From NCBI GenBank assembly GCA_014529385.2, contig CM043969.1, forward strand, positions 28,223,946 through 28,287,945: a DNA stretch of 64,000 nucleotides, read 5' to 3'. The notes under the pieces are model-generated. The model saw only the letters and a program-made list of their open reading frames with translations. It was not told the DNA's origin and searched no databases. Origin of the DNA: Adiantum capillus-veneris. Taxonomy: Eukaryota > Streptophyta > Polypodiopsida > Polypodiales > Pteridaceae. Each line of letters begins with the position of its first letter. Position 1 is the first letter of the stretch. Of this stretch, positions 22,127 to 33,300 are shown piece by piece. The position numbers and the translations under genes are program-made.

Positions 22127-23049
22127 TCAAAATGGGTCTTCCCAAACGCTACCTTCGTCTTCGTCCTTTTTGTCTTCTACTATGTGAGCTGATCCTCTGT
22201 CAGGTCTCTTGACTTCGTTTCTTTTGCTATTGCTTCTACTGTTGCTGCTTTCTCCACTGCTACTGCCTCCACTTGAGTAGCACTGAGAAGGAGGATGTCC
22301 CTTCCTACCACATTTGTTGCAAGGTTTGTTTGTGTAGCAATCTTTCGCTACGTGTCCCATTCTTCCACATTCAGAACACTTCCGTCCGTTTGTCGATGTT
22401 GATGGCGAATATCTTCCCCTTGAAGATGTTGCGATGAAAACTCCTCTTGATGGGGTAAGTGAACCTCTTTGCTTTCTTTCTTCTGCTTGGACTGAGTTGA
22501 TGACATCTTGAAATGGTGGTGCTGGTTCTTTTTCTTCAAGAATTGTGACTAAGTGGTCATAAGAAGGTGGAAGTGCACTTAAAAGTATAGCCACTTTGTC
22601 ATCTTCTGGTACTTCAACTTGGATGTAAGTGAGCTGTGTGACAATGCTCTTAAGCCTGTTCACTAGGCTAGCAATGTCCTCCTCTTTAAGCATAGTAACT
22701 TTGTAAAGCTGTCTTTTAAGACTAACTTTGCTTCTTTTGGCTCTAGCTCCAAAATTACTTTCTAGGACATGCCAGGCTTCATGTGCATGCTTACATTCAT
22801 CTATGAAATGCACATAATTATCATGCAAGGAAGTGATGATAATTCCCGATGCTTGTTCGTCTTTCACCAAATTTTGTGCACTTGCTATGAGTGTAGATGC
22901 CCTAGTGTGCACTCCATCGGGTTCGGCTTGTTGTTCTAAGGCAGTGCTATGACAGACCACAAACATTTTTTCATAAGGTACCCTCTTAACTTCGTTTGCC
23001 AAGTGTGAAATCCCTCCCCATTGAATTTCTCTATCCCCTTGTCCCCCAT
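22127..23049 (-). CDS. Copia gag of the gag-only element (one N-terminal frameshift)
   Basis: An open frame of 291 codons (23002-22127) covers most of a UBN2-type gag: SLHDNYVHFIDECKHAHEAW, then LVNRLKSIV, then two CCHC knuckles (CSECGRMGHVAKDC at about 22336-22379; CNKCGRKGHPPSQC at about 22280-22321) and an acidic/Ser-rich tail. The expected gag start (MGDKGIEKFNGEGFHTWQ) is at ATG 23049 in the neighbouring frame and shifts into the long frame near 22930-22960. Either a recent frameshift broke the N-terminus or translation starts elsewhere; the long frame has no early ATG before MFVVCHSTA. The role would be particle formation and RNA packaging. Confidence 0.85.
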
Positions 23050-23499
23050 TTGTGCCAATAGAGGGGTCTTAGCTTAGGAGACTCTCCTAGCCAGTGTCTG
23101 CCTCTTTACACGAGCACAATCGATGATAGAAAATTTATTTGCAAAAGTTTTGTGCTTGGTTGCAAGATTTTAATATCTTAATGAAATGTGAAGTACCTCT
23201 TCACTCGAGGTGAAGTCACCCTTCACATACACCTTTGAGTTGATTTATTGGATGTCAATGCATGGATGCTAGTGCAATGGGTGCAATTGGGGGTCTTTCC
23301 AGTTGAAGAGACTCTCTTCAAGGCAGTGTCTACCCAATCTTTGCAAATGGATACAAGGGTTGTGTGCTTACAATATAGGCTTCAACAATCAATTGCAATC
23401 CTTTGAGTTTGCATATAACAACTCTAATTCAGTGAGAATCAATGGTGAATCAAGTTGGCATGCAGTGCCTTTAATGAACATAAATTTTGTGATCCAAAA

Positions 23500-23960
23500 T
23501 GTTGGCTGCGGGAAGGAGCTCTTGAGGCCGGGCCTCTTGAGGTGTTCGGAGTTTTGAGGCAGCAAGCTGTGGGAGCAGGGGCTAAAGAAAGGCTTGCCTT
23601 GGGGTTTTGAGGCCGGATGCCAGGCAGTGGGACCCGGTGCTTATGATGGGGAGCGCCCCTTTGTGGGAAGATAGGCTTTGAGGCAGCGCGGTGGGAAGAG
23701 GGGCCCAACAGGCGTTGGTTAATTCGGGCAAGGCGAGGGCAGGCCGGGCGGCGCAGGCAGGGCCGGTCAGGCGCGAGCAGTTTGTCCGGGCAAGCGTGGG
23801 CAGCGCGCCAGGCAGTCGGCAAAAGCGCGTGACTGCTCTCTTGCGGACCCGAAAACGCCAATGCAACGCAATTCACCGCTGGCCTCAGGTCCGTCGTGGG
23901 CGCCCCAAGTGTGGCCCCTTGAAGGTCAACACCCTATAATAGGGTTGCTTCACGCGGGTC
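23500..23960 (-). other. GC-rich tract in the leader of the gag-only element
   Basis: A sharply bounded GC-rich block of about 450 bp sits between primer site and gag, in otherwise AT-rich surroundings. Repeated CAGGC, GGGCAAG and GAGGC words suggest stable RNA structure. Frames through it are Arg/Ala/Pro-rich artefacts of composition. It could be a packaging signal or captured host DNA; neither is shown. Confidence 0.5.
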
Positions 23961-24000
23961 TAGCAGAAGTCATTTGAGCATTTAATGCATTAGCTTCACA

Positions 24001-24042
<42 letters not shown>
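24001..24042. repeat. (CA)n microsatellite
   Basis: CA dinucleotide run of about 20 units within the leader of the gag-only element. Confidence 0.95.
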
Positions 24043-24046
<4 letters not shown>

Positions 24047-24504
24047 AAACACACTTCCTTGCTGCAGAACACAGAGAAGTAGTAGCATAAACTCTCAAAA
24101 AAGTTCAAAATTAATCAAGCAATTATTTTCACATGGGATGTCCAATTGAAGCATGGGAGGATGCATTGCGAAGCTCATGACACTGGCTATGGATGCTCAT
24201 AAGTGACAAAGCAAGGTAGTGTCGTACTTGAGAGTAATGGAACACAAAAGATGGTAGGAAAATTGTTCAGAGAAACACCTAATGATTAAGCATAATACTA
24301 ATTAACCTCAGGATTAGCCAGGAGAGTAGTGGCCCAAGGGAATCAAACCCAAGAATGTGCTCACACTAACTAATTGATGCTAATTAGTCACAAGGTATGC
24401 AATGGGAAGAGAAGAAGAGAAATACCAAGGATCCTAATGATGATTAGGAGATGCCAATCAACTAACACACAAAATTACAACAACAATCCTAGCTAGCACA
24501 CCAT

Positions 24505-24517
24505 GGCTCTGATACCA
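24505..24517 (-). other. Primer binding site of the gag-only element (initiator tRNA-Met)
   Basis: The minus strand reads TGGTATCAGAGCC, two bases inside the LTR edge. Confidence 0.92.
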
Positions 24518-24519
24518 AA

Positions 24520-24838
24520 TGTAAGGACTTGGATCGTGCTAGCTATGGTGGATGAAAGAGAAACATGGTGCAAGTGTGTGAGTGTGTGTAAGCAAGCTTA
24601 TCACTCAAGTGAATTAGGTTCCAAGATAGGATTAGCTTGGACTCATAAACACAATCTTGAGTATTGACTTAGCTTAGCACAAGCTCACCATAGACAAGCA
24701 TGTAGTGCAAAATGAGTTGTAGTTTATTGATTCAAGAAATGAGCTTTAAGTAGCTCTACAACCTTGCTCCACACTATGTGGGATAAATTCACTCTCCTCT
24801 CCTTAAATCACACCTTAGGACAAAGCTCACACTTTACA
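24520..24838 (-). repeat. 5' LTR of the gag-only element
   Basis: 319 bp, same termini as 21561-21879, with about ten substitutions. Confidence 0.93.
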
Positions 24839-24843
24839 TTTAG

Positions 24844-25048
24844 ATCAGTATGTTTCCATGCGAATACGTCCTTGTACTTCTGGAACATGGCTCGGGCTTT
24901 TTCTTTCATTGTTGGGTCTAGATGCTTGTTGATTTTGATTAATCTAGGATTTTCCTCAAAACCGAGGTTCCATTCTTTGATTTCCTGGTCATCTGGAAGC
25001 AACCAATTAGGCCCACCTCCCTTCCTCTTGGTTGACTCCTCAGCGTAA
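24844..25048 (-). pseudogene. N-terminal RT segment of Gypsy-M beyond the insertion
   Basis: The minus strand reads GGGPNWLLPDDQEIKEWN, then FQKYKDVFAWKHTDL, the block that precedes Gypsy RT. It continues at 21555 after removal of the inserted element. A stop lies just upstream near 25048, and no protease or gag follows to the right. Confidence 0.8.
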
Positions 25049-25059
25049 TCCTAGGACGG

Positions 25060-25560
25060 ACCCCTTAATTCTGAACCATCATACACACTCCGATTCTAAA
25101 AGTTTTTTTTATCGAAACGTAGTCTGAAGGAGGCTCTACGAATCTCTTTGGCAAACCTTGAATTTAAGAATTTGAAAAAACATTGTTTAAAGCCTCAAAA
25201 TTCCAATTTTGTTCAAGGGTGTTTGAAACTAGCTTTTTGGTAGTTTGGGAGAAAACGGGCTTGGACATAGTTTTGAAGTTTTTAATCATGATCGCTTGGA
25301 ATAACTGAGATAAGACCTTAGAAACAAAGCATAGTTGGGGTTTCCAACATAACATTGCTTGGAAACATACCATTCAAGAGCTGATAAGTGCAACTTGAAG
25401 GAAGAGCTAATTTTGCGGGTTGGCTTAACATTTTTGATTGTTTGTGAGTATACACAAATTTCACACAAGTTCTAGACAAGAACACAAGATTCAAAGGAGT
25501 TAAAAAAGATTTTGGACAAGTTGAAAAGAATTTTTTTAGTTTTTGGAGAGAGTGTTAATA
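25060..25560. other. Unassigned spacer
   Basis: AT-rich DNA without a recognisable gene. A short minus frame at 25468-25286 is possible but unrecognised. The junction between Gypsy-M and the next fragment lies somewhere here. Confidence 0.35.
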
Positions 25561-26095
25561 AATAATAGGTAGCAAACTTCAAAAGAGGGAGATAATCTTT
25601 CCAATTAGACTTCTTCTTGCTAACATATGCTCATAGCATAACCTCTAGCACTTGTTAATGCATTCAATTTACCCATCCATTTTTGGGTGATTTGCAGTTT
25701 TGATATTAGTTTGTGTTTTAAGACAACCCTGTAGAAGTGACTATTAAACTTGGGGTCACGATCACTCACAATGTTGCTGGGAAATCCATATATAACCTAT
25801 AGAAATTGTCAGCAAATAGCTTGGCTAACTTTAGAGTTTTAATAGTGGACTTTGTCAAATAAACTTACAAACTTTAGCTAACCTATCTACAATCACCCAT
25901 ACTAAGTTATGACATACTAAGTTATGACCTCGAATGGTGGTTGGTTGACCAATAATAATATCCATAGAGATACTCTCCCATTTATCATTGGGAATCTCCA
26001 AAAGATGCAAGAGACCTCCTGCCTTTAGGCCCTCTTCTTTACTAACTTGACATTTTTGGCAATGCAAGACATAGTCTTGAACATACCCATATAAA
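25560..26095 (-). pseudogene. Chromovirus-like Gypsy integrase fragment
   Basis: The minus strand reads CQKCQVSKEEGLKAGGLL, WESISMDIIIGQP (first Asp), VIVDRLAKV, then, after a frameshift, FPSNIVSDRDPKFNSHFY (second Asp). A 15-bp tandem duplication (ACTAAGTTATGACAT at about 25905-25935) inserts five residues inside the core. Both flanks are truncated. Confidence 0.8.
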
Positions 26096-26140
26096 CCTAG
26101 GTAGTAAAATTATCAAACTGTCATTATACAAGTGTTGAGA

Positions 26141-26501
26141 TGTCAAGCTCAACATGTACGCCTACCACTAACAGCCATCATCACTGGCATGCCTTTGTGG
26201 ATACGCATATCTTCGCTAGTGATACTACAGTTGTACTACACCGAGCTAGCCTACCTACCAGAGTGATGGCACAATTATCTACTCACCTCACTCACTAGCA
26301 CTTTTCACTAGACCGTTGTACTAATTTTCACTTTATGTTGTATTTTCCCTTATGTTTTGTAGATCTCTTATCTTGAGTTACTGAAGAAGAATAAGTACAC
26401 TCTCTTTGCCTCCATCTCTATGTGTATGTGTATGTGTGTGTGTGTGTGCGAATGCGCACTTGCAAGAGCTCAAGATCTCTCTCCTTGTCTATCTCTTAAC
26501 A
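26141..26501 (+). repeat. 5' LTR of Copia-C
   Basis: It runs TGTCAAGCTC to CTTAACA, 361 bp, and is alignable along its length with 6022-6353. It contains a (GT)n stretch near 26424-26448. Confidence 0.85.
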
Positions 26502-26933
26502 TGGTATCAAAGCTCAGTTGTGTATGAGTAGCTTGGAGCAACAAGCAAGAGCAACAGAGGAAGAGATCTCGAGATTCCTGGGAGCCATCTTGCAACAATC
26601 TCCAATTGAGGTGCTTCTTTTTGGAGATTGTACGTCTCAAGGTTCTATACACTCCACTCCTTTGTCCTTTGTACTGAGACTATGCAGCCATATTTCCATT
26701 TTGAGCACGTCTTGACTCTTGTTTTAGAGTTAGAGTGCATTTGCATGCAAAAACGCTAAGGTTCGGGATCTACAGATCTACGTTTGGGAGGTGCAGAAAG
26801 CTTCGACTTGGTTGTAGTGTTCAAAGACATTATTTGAGAGTGTGGAACATGTGTATGTATGCATACTGTGGTTACAAGTGGTAATTGACTATTTTTGGCA
26901 GGCTACTCAGAGATTTGGTGCAGGGTTGGAAAC

Positions 26934-27259
26934 ATGTCATCCAACAATGATGGACTTAACCAGATTGTCACTGAGAAGCTAGACAAGAACAAGTTCCATG
27001 CTTGGAAGTTCAGAATCACGAATTTCCTTATGGGTAAAAGTTAATGGGACTACATTGATGGGGAGCATGAGATAGCACCACCATTACCTGAGGAAGGTGC
27101 AAGTACTATGCAGATAAAGATATTCAGACATTGGAACCAGGGAGCTCAAAAGGTCATGTACTAGCTTTTGGTGAGTGACCAACAGAAAGGCAAGGAAACT
27201 ACATTTGAAGATTGAGATGAATATAATGCAGAAGAAAAATCTATCCATCAATGACTATT
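26934..27259 (+). pseudogene. Copia gag N-terminal remnant (Copia-C)
   Basis: After MSSNNDGLNQ the frame reads FHAWKFRITNFLMGKS, then a stop, then WDYIDGEHEIAPPLPEE. Further stops follow. It is homologous to 6769-7040. The reading frame ends at the Gypsy-1 LTR. Confidence 0.75.
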
Positions 27260-28268
27260 TGTAAATATGATTTGGAGTCTTAATAAAACAAGTGGAAGTA
27301 TAGAGAATTCTTTTTTTTGTGCAAAAACGTGATCTGTGTAGTCACATGTGCACCTCGACTACATCCTTGTAGATTTTACCCAGATCATGTGCATCGTGTA
27401 TACAGTAAGTGATGGATTCTAAAATGGAGTGATTTGAGATACTTTGAGAAATAACCATGACAAATTGGTAATTTTTGGTAACTGTTTGCCCCAATCCCCA
27501 TAAAAAATGGCTTTCTATAGAAAAAAAGGTCAAAATTGGCTCAAAAATGGTCAAAAATTGGTCAAATTTGGTCTAAATTCGCCAATTTTTGACACATCAG
27601 CTCACAAGACATGGAAACAAAAGACGGGGAGGGGGGCGGGGGGGAGGGTTGCTTGCTGAAGTGAAACAATAGAGAATTCATTACTCTGGGAGAGGGAGCC
27701 AAGAGGATTCATGGTGGTGTGTGTGTGCAATCTTGCACCCATTTGTTGCATTGTTTCTCTTCTTCTCCACCTTTGAAGAGTGAATTACACCTTTCTATTA
27801 TCAATTTGATGTTTAGGAATCATCTTGGGTGATCTATGATTGAGATCTTTTCCATGGTCATGGTGTTTTGGTGAAGAAGATAGAGGTGTTTTCTACATAG
27901 TCTGCGGGTGTGTGTGTGTGTCATTGGGGCTGAGTGTGTAAGGAACAGTGGGAGAGATTTGGGAATCGAGTTAAGTGTGAAAGGATATGAGTATGTGCCT
28001 TTTTTGGTTGAACTTTTGATCACCTTGGGAGGCTTCACATTGGCTTGGTTGGCGTCTGCTGTGATCCCAAGCCTCATCGTCACCGACTCTCTACACATAT
28101 CTTGTTGGGTTGGTGGGAGCTTGTAATCCCCACGAGTTTCCTCTTGATTTGAGTGAATAAGGACCTATTTGGGTGAGTTTCCTCTATCATTTGGGTGTGT
28201 AAGTATCCATTCCAAGATGCAAGCAGGCTATGCTATAGAGGGTGAAACACTTTCAGCCCTCCTTCTCA
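27260..28268 (+). repeat. 5' LTR of Gypsy-1
   Basis: About 1,009 bp from TGTAAATATG to CCTTCTCA, alignable with 51774-52758. It contains a G-rich patch at about 27628-27652 and a (GT)n stretch near 27908. A primer-like block TTGTTGCCCCTACTGAGGAG follows from about 28273. Confidence 0.85.
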
Positions 28269-28578
28269 ATTTTTGTTGCCCCTACTGAGGAGGGCAAGAA
28301 CTCTATGCATACTTTTGGATTGCAGTTCTTGGATTTGATTATGTATATGGTTGTGGAACCTTTGGTATAGCCACCTATGTATGTGAAAATTGTGGGCAGC
28401 AATTGAGGCGGTAATTAAATTGGATTGCAGCCTAATTTGTTGAGGGTCATGAGGTTTTGTGAAGCCAAGCAATGGGAGGGCAGGTTACGCAATGTGAGGT
28501 GGATTAGATACTGGAGCGATCCATCTACATCCTTTACCCTATAGACATAACATGTAGGTGCTTTTGTGTTGGAAAAAT
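28269..28578 (+). other. Leader of Gypsy-1
   Basis: This is the primer-site region and 5' leader before the gag ATG, only about 300 bp. The small pre-gag ORF seen in Gypsy-2 and Gypsy-5 is absent in all three frames. Confidence 0.6.
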
Positions 28579-29350
28579 ATGGCACAAAGCTTTCCTGAAT
28601 TTCATGGATTGCCACATGAAGATGCTAATGCGTTTGTGGAAAATATTGAAGTGGAATGTTTACTACATGGCATACAAGATCCAGACTTTATGGTGCATCT
28701 TTTTGGCTACACCTTGGAAGGTGATGCAAGGGGGTGGTTGTAAGATTTTGAGGCACAAGCTCAAGCACAAAATCCACCAGTTTTGCTTGATTACAACCTA
28801 GTTAAGCATGCTTTTTTGAGTCGCTTTAGATAAAAAGAGGAGCCAGATCCTATTTGGCATGAGATCCTAAATCATGTGCAGAAGAGTCAAAGAGTTGATA
28901 ATTATCTGAAGCAATTTACACGTGTTTGGGATCATTGGTGTGTATCTCTTGGAGATGAGACTCCACCAACCATATTAAAGAAGAACCATTTTATTGCCAA
29001 CTTGAAAGGGAGTTTAAAGCTTAAAGTGGAGTTAAGGAGACCAGCCACTTTTGTAGAAGCAGTAACCATATCTAGGCAAAAGGAGTGGAAGACACATCGA
29101 TTAAGTGAATATGGAATAAATTAGGATCATGCAAAGGAAAGAAGGGGAGATGAGAGAGAAGTTCAAGAGAATGGAGGGCAGGCTGAACAAGGAGCCCATA
29201 GGAAAATGGATACCAAAAAAATGCAACACAATATGGAAAACATAATGAATATGATGCAAGAATTGTGCCTAAATGTCATTGGAGGTGGGTGTGGGAGATG
29301 TGGTTATGCTAGAGGTGCTCCACCACAAGCGAGAAGAGGGGTTCCTCAAC
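28579..29350 (+). pseudogene. Gypsy-1 gag, part 1
   Basis: The start is MAQSFPEFHGLPHEDANAFV, typical of a plant Gypsy gag. It continues LFGYTLEGDARGWL-stop-DFEAQAQ, then DYNLVKHAFLSRF, WHEILNHVQKSQRVDNYLKQ and KKNHFIANLKGSLK. Stops at about 28741, 28831 and 29122 fall where Gln codons fit. The frame runs to the TCAAC insertion site and resumes in the same frame at 47432. Confidence 0.88.
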
Positions 29351-30317
29351 TGTTGGAAGGCATTGTAGCATGATCTAATCGCAACCCACACAAAACTATC
29401 AAATCCGTGGATCGACAACCCGGCTAGGGTATGGAAGCACGAGCATCAGATAAATAGAAATAGAGGATTCAAGAGATCACCTCTCCACATGCAAGTAGAG
29501 GTTAGCCATGGTAAGACTAACTCTAAACATACTCTAATCACTAATCAATCAACTCCTACACACATCAAGTCCACCGTCCGGCTTACCATAGACTAGAAAC
29601 CCCAAGCACACTAATGATAAGCACGTATTAATTTCATTGGTGTTGGCCTCTTCAATCACCACATGCCAATCACGGCACTTCATCAATAGCTACACACACG
29701 AGGTGAATGATGCTAGAGTTTCATAAAACCTACCCACACACAAGCAAACAATAGGGCATACACACTAATTACAAGATTAAGACCCAACTTAATCAATCCT
29801 AATTAGTGATGCTAAATATCACAAATTGAATATTCATAGAAGGATAAGAGTGGTTAATAGCAAGAAGTACATACCTCTCTCAAATCTAAAATAATGAGAG
29901 TGTAATACTACTTCATGACATAATAAAATGTAGAGAAGAAGTAGACTAATGAGAAAATAGGAATTAGATTAATCAAGAATAGCTTACTCTGATTGCAATG
30001 AATTAGCACTAGCCTCTTAAGTATGGGCATTAAGCTCAAGGCTAGGCCATAGAGTGAACACTCAAGAGAGAGAGAGAGCTCTCAAAAGTGGATCCTCAAG
30101 AGTGGATACTCAAGAACAAAGCCTCCTTGCATAAAGGCTTTCACCACAATCCCTTTTACTATGGGTTTAAACTTGAGCCCTCTAACTAGCATATACAACT
30201 TTGGAACTCCCAATGAGCCCAAGACTTATACAAAGTAAGTGGGAAATATTGTGATATCCATAGCATATCTCGCGCTTGATGCATAACCGATGTAGCCTAT
30301 GTTGGCCATTGCTAACA
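29351..30317 (-). repeat. Complete LTR of LARD-A
   Basis: 967 bp, plus-strand TGTTGGAAGG ... GCTAACA. It matches 46718-47426 from its base 258 onward. It contains the phrase TTGGAACTCCCAATGAGCCC shared with LARD-B. Confidence 0.92.
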
Positions 30318-33300
30318 TTCCCCCCTTCCTAATTTGGCGCAAGTTCTCGTTTGCCAGTGAAGCAGAACACGATGACATGGTAGAAAGCAAGTCCATGGAA
30401 GAAATGTTGAGCTGCAAAACATAAGAACAAGTAATGAGAATCAAAGGCCAACAAGGATAAAAACATGAATAATCATGCAAAGTGAATTTTTTACTTCTAA
30501 AAGATGGGTGAATCATAGTAAAAAACTAGACAACATAAAGCAAAAAAGACACTCAAACTATCAAGAAGATTAAACCACTTGAAATTTTAGTTTTATGTAG
30601 AAACACAAGCAATCAATTATGACCCTAGGCTAATGCAAGTTCATAAACTAGCCTAAAAACTATGTGATCAATCTTAATAAATCATTCAAGCCTATCATGT
30701 TTAGGGGCTATAAAAAAGCTCTTAATCTATTAGTACATTGTCATAGCTTTTTGAAGCTCATGGAAGTTTGTTTCTGTCATTCATTGAAAAAAGTAAAGCA
30801 CAATACATGGCAACCACCCCAAGGCAAGTCTAGGTACGCTTCTCAGCTCCTTGAACCCTCAAGAAGGTATTCCAAAAGCCTACTAGCCTACCAAGGCAAT
30901 GGCTAACCACTATCAGCCTAGGGCCTTGACCAAGCAAGCCAAGGTGATCCCCCTTGCTTGCCAAGTGCCAATAATGTGCTAGGGCTCACATAGACACAAC
31001 ATAACATAGAAATTTTCTTTTTCATGTGTCTAGTAGCATTTTGCTACTTTTTCTTGACACTTTGTTGCTTCATTGTTTCATTTTTTAGCAATTTTTTATT
31101 GCTTGCATTATGAGATGCATATGGCAATTGGACTAAAGGACTAAAGCCTAATCATAGCCCTAGGTCATGTTCAAAATGAATGGAGTATTAAGACTATCAC
31201 TAAGAGTCTAGGACTAATGAGCAATGAACCTACATTAACCTAAGGTCAAGGACAATTACCTATGATTAGCACACATAAAACCTAATTTTTTGATGAGTTA
31301 ATATTCACAAAGCAAAATGTTGAAAATTTAGGATGCCTAACTTTTGAACATGAAAAAACCATAGCTTAGAAGCAAAATTTCACTTAAGCCAGGCATAGAG
31401 AATGAAGAGATAGACAAAAGAGCAAAATCATGGAAGGATTACACCTGTTCGTGCTCTTTTGAGCATCCCCTTTTTTTAGAGAAGTCTCTTGATCTTTTTA
31501 TTACAATCCAAGCTGATTTGAAGCTAAGTGTAAACACAAGCTCCAAGGCCTTTTATTGAAAGCCAAAAGCACACAAAAACAATAATGAAATCCTAAAGCT
31601 AAGGTCTTGCATACCTGATTTTTCCAAGGGAAAAAACCCAAGGGAAAAAAGTGCCTTTGGTTATACACATGATGCTCTTTGATAGCAAATTTATGCATAC
31701 ATAACAACAATGAGAGATAAAATGCTTCTACATAAGCAAATTTTACAATTTAAAGTCTCTCATGCATGATTCAAAAGTTGATTAGTTTCTAGCTCATTTG
31801 AAGTATGGTATTTAAAACAAGCCAAGAGCTGAAAATAATGCAACTTTGATGAAACGAAATGGCTCTTGAAAGCCGAATTTTACATTTTTAAAGCTTTTCA
31901 AAAAGTTGGCTATAACAACTAGCTCACATGAAATTTTACAATTTTTAGAGCAATCTATGAGCTAGAGATGAGTACAACTTGATGAAATGAAAATGAATGG
32001 CTCTCACTAGACAAAGCTCTTAAAAACGTCGAGTAAACACTAGCTCCAAATGAAAAAATTTAACTTTTGACCAAGCTATGAGCTAGCATATATACAACTT
32101 TTAATCCAAACAATTGGAATGGCTCTAAATAGCTAAATTTTGTAATTTTTTGCAATGATGACCCCTTCTTGTATCATTTGAAAGCACACTTCACCCCACC
32201 TTCAAAATAACTCAAATCATTAGTGCTCTTAGGCATTTGGAAATTCAACACAAGCACTAAAAGCATGCTCAATCACAAGCTCAAGATTTTACTGCTCTCC
32301 CATGATCATTCACCGAATCTCAACTTTAGTGCTATCTAAGGATTTTTTAATTTATATTGAGCACTAAAATGCACAAAATACCTCAACCAAACATGGATTC
32401 ATGCCCAATGTAGTTCTCACAATTGAGAAACTCACATGCATTTCAACAAGAACTTGACTTTTAGTGCATTGAGAATTTCAAAAAATGACTAAAATAATGC
32501 TCGCTTGAAAATCTCAATGCAAAATTTTCATATTTTGCAATATAGGCACACACAATCAATGCCCACATGCTCTTATGTAGAAAGTTTTTCCATACAAAGC
32601 AATAAAAGCGATGAAATTTCATGAATGCACACGTGGACTATCGCTCGTTCTCTCATGCACCAGGTCTCAGAGTCCTGCATAGAAGAGAGTCATCATGGAA
32701 AGGGACCCACAATTTCAAATTTCTCCTCAGTGGCCATTTGCGGATAGCATGCATAGCAAAGAAAAAACTCAAGATGAAGTCATTTGTCAAGCTCAAAGAT
32801 GCCCTCAAGATTTGTTTTCAAGGGCATGATTTAATCCCTTTAAACCAATCTACACTGCAACAAGGGAAAATTTTTCACTTCAAATCAATCATCTTCAACT
32901 TCATTCCCTGGTTGTTGACCAATCGACATAATGCAAGATGTCCGAAGGGAGGGGAAGTGAGAGGTGTGGGAACTAGGGCCTATGAGGCATATTTGATCTA
33001 ATTTTATTTTTTCAAATAATTAAAAGGTTCTGTTGTCTGCGAGATGGACGAGCCCTCGGGCTTGTGGTGTATGTGTGTGGCAGCGGTGAGCGCCCAGGAG
33101 TTGAACAAAATTTAGGTCGGGTGTTTGTTGTGGCGGGTCAGGGCCGGTTGCGTGAGTAGTATGTTTGTATGGGTGCGCCACCAGTGGGAGTGGGCAACGT
33201 AGATGGCGACAACCATGGGCACCAAAGCATGCGAGGATGTGTGTGTTGGCGCGAAACCCGACACTCCTTCAGTAGGCCTGAAATGGGCTGCAGCAAGTCA

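Larger units (their letters stand above)
21561..24838 (-). mobile_element. Gag-only Copia-like element (TR-GAG type) nested in Gypsy-M
   Basis: It is 3,278 bp long with two 319-bp LTRs, a Met-type primer site, a Copia gag with two zinc knuckles, and a purine tract, but no protease, integrase, RT or RNase H. It is flanked by TTTAG on both sides (21556-21560 and 24839-24843), proving a clean insertion. The LTRs differ at about 10 positions by eye (about 3%), so it is younger than its host element. It matches the described class of terminal-repeat retrotransposons encoding only GAG and would need enzymes from another Copia. Confidence 0.92.
14866..25048 (-). mobile_element. Gypsy-M: minus-strand Ty3/Gypsy relic interrupted by a gag-only element
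   Basis: Read on the minus strand: RT start (25048-24844), insertion (24838-21561), rest of RT (21555-20860), integrase (20840-19730), a long post-integrase coding region (19240-15669), a polypurine tract (15363-15347) and an LTR (15346-14866). The 5' LTR, gag and protease were not found. Across the insertion the RT reads on from VFAWKHTDL to GVDPEVCQH once one copy of TTTAG is removed. Confidence 0.85.
26141..27259 (+). mobile_element. Copia-C: 5' part of a Copia-B relative
   Basis: It holds an LTR (26141-26501), a primer site (TGGTATCAAAGC at 26502) and a gag N-terminus (SSNNDGLNQIVTEKLD from about 26934) with stops. It is cut off where the Gypsy-1 LTR begins at 27260, and no continuation is visible after the nest ends at 52758. 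Confidence 0.85.

Noticed and set aside
23439-23939. Arg/Ala/Pro-rich frames on both strands in the gag-only element
   Set aside because: GC-rich composition keeps all frames open; no domain and no consistent start.
28269-28578. The conserved small pre-gag ORF in Gypsy-1
   Set aside because: None of the three frames shows the shared blocks (QQ-IV, EIL, NSF), and the leader is too short.
32621-33001. 126-codon plus-strand frame within LARD-A
   Set aside because: No recognisable domain, opposite to the element orientation and no continuation; likely chance.
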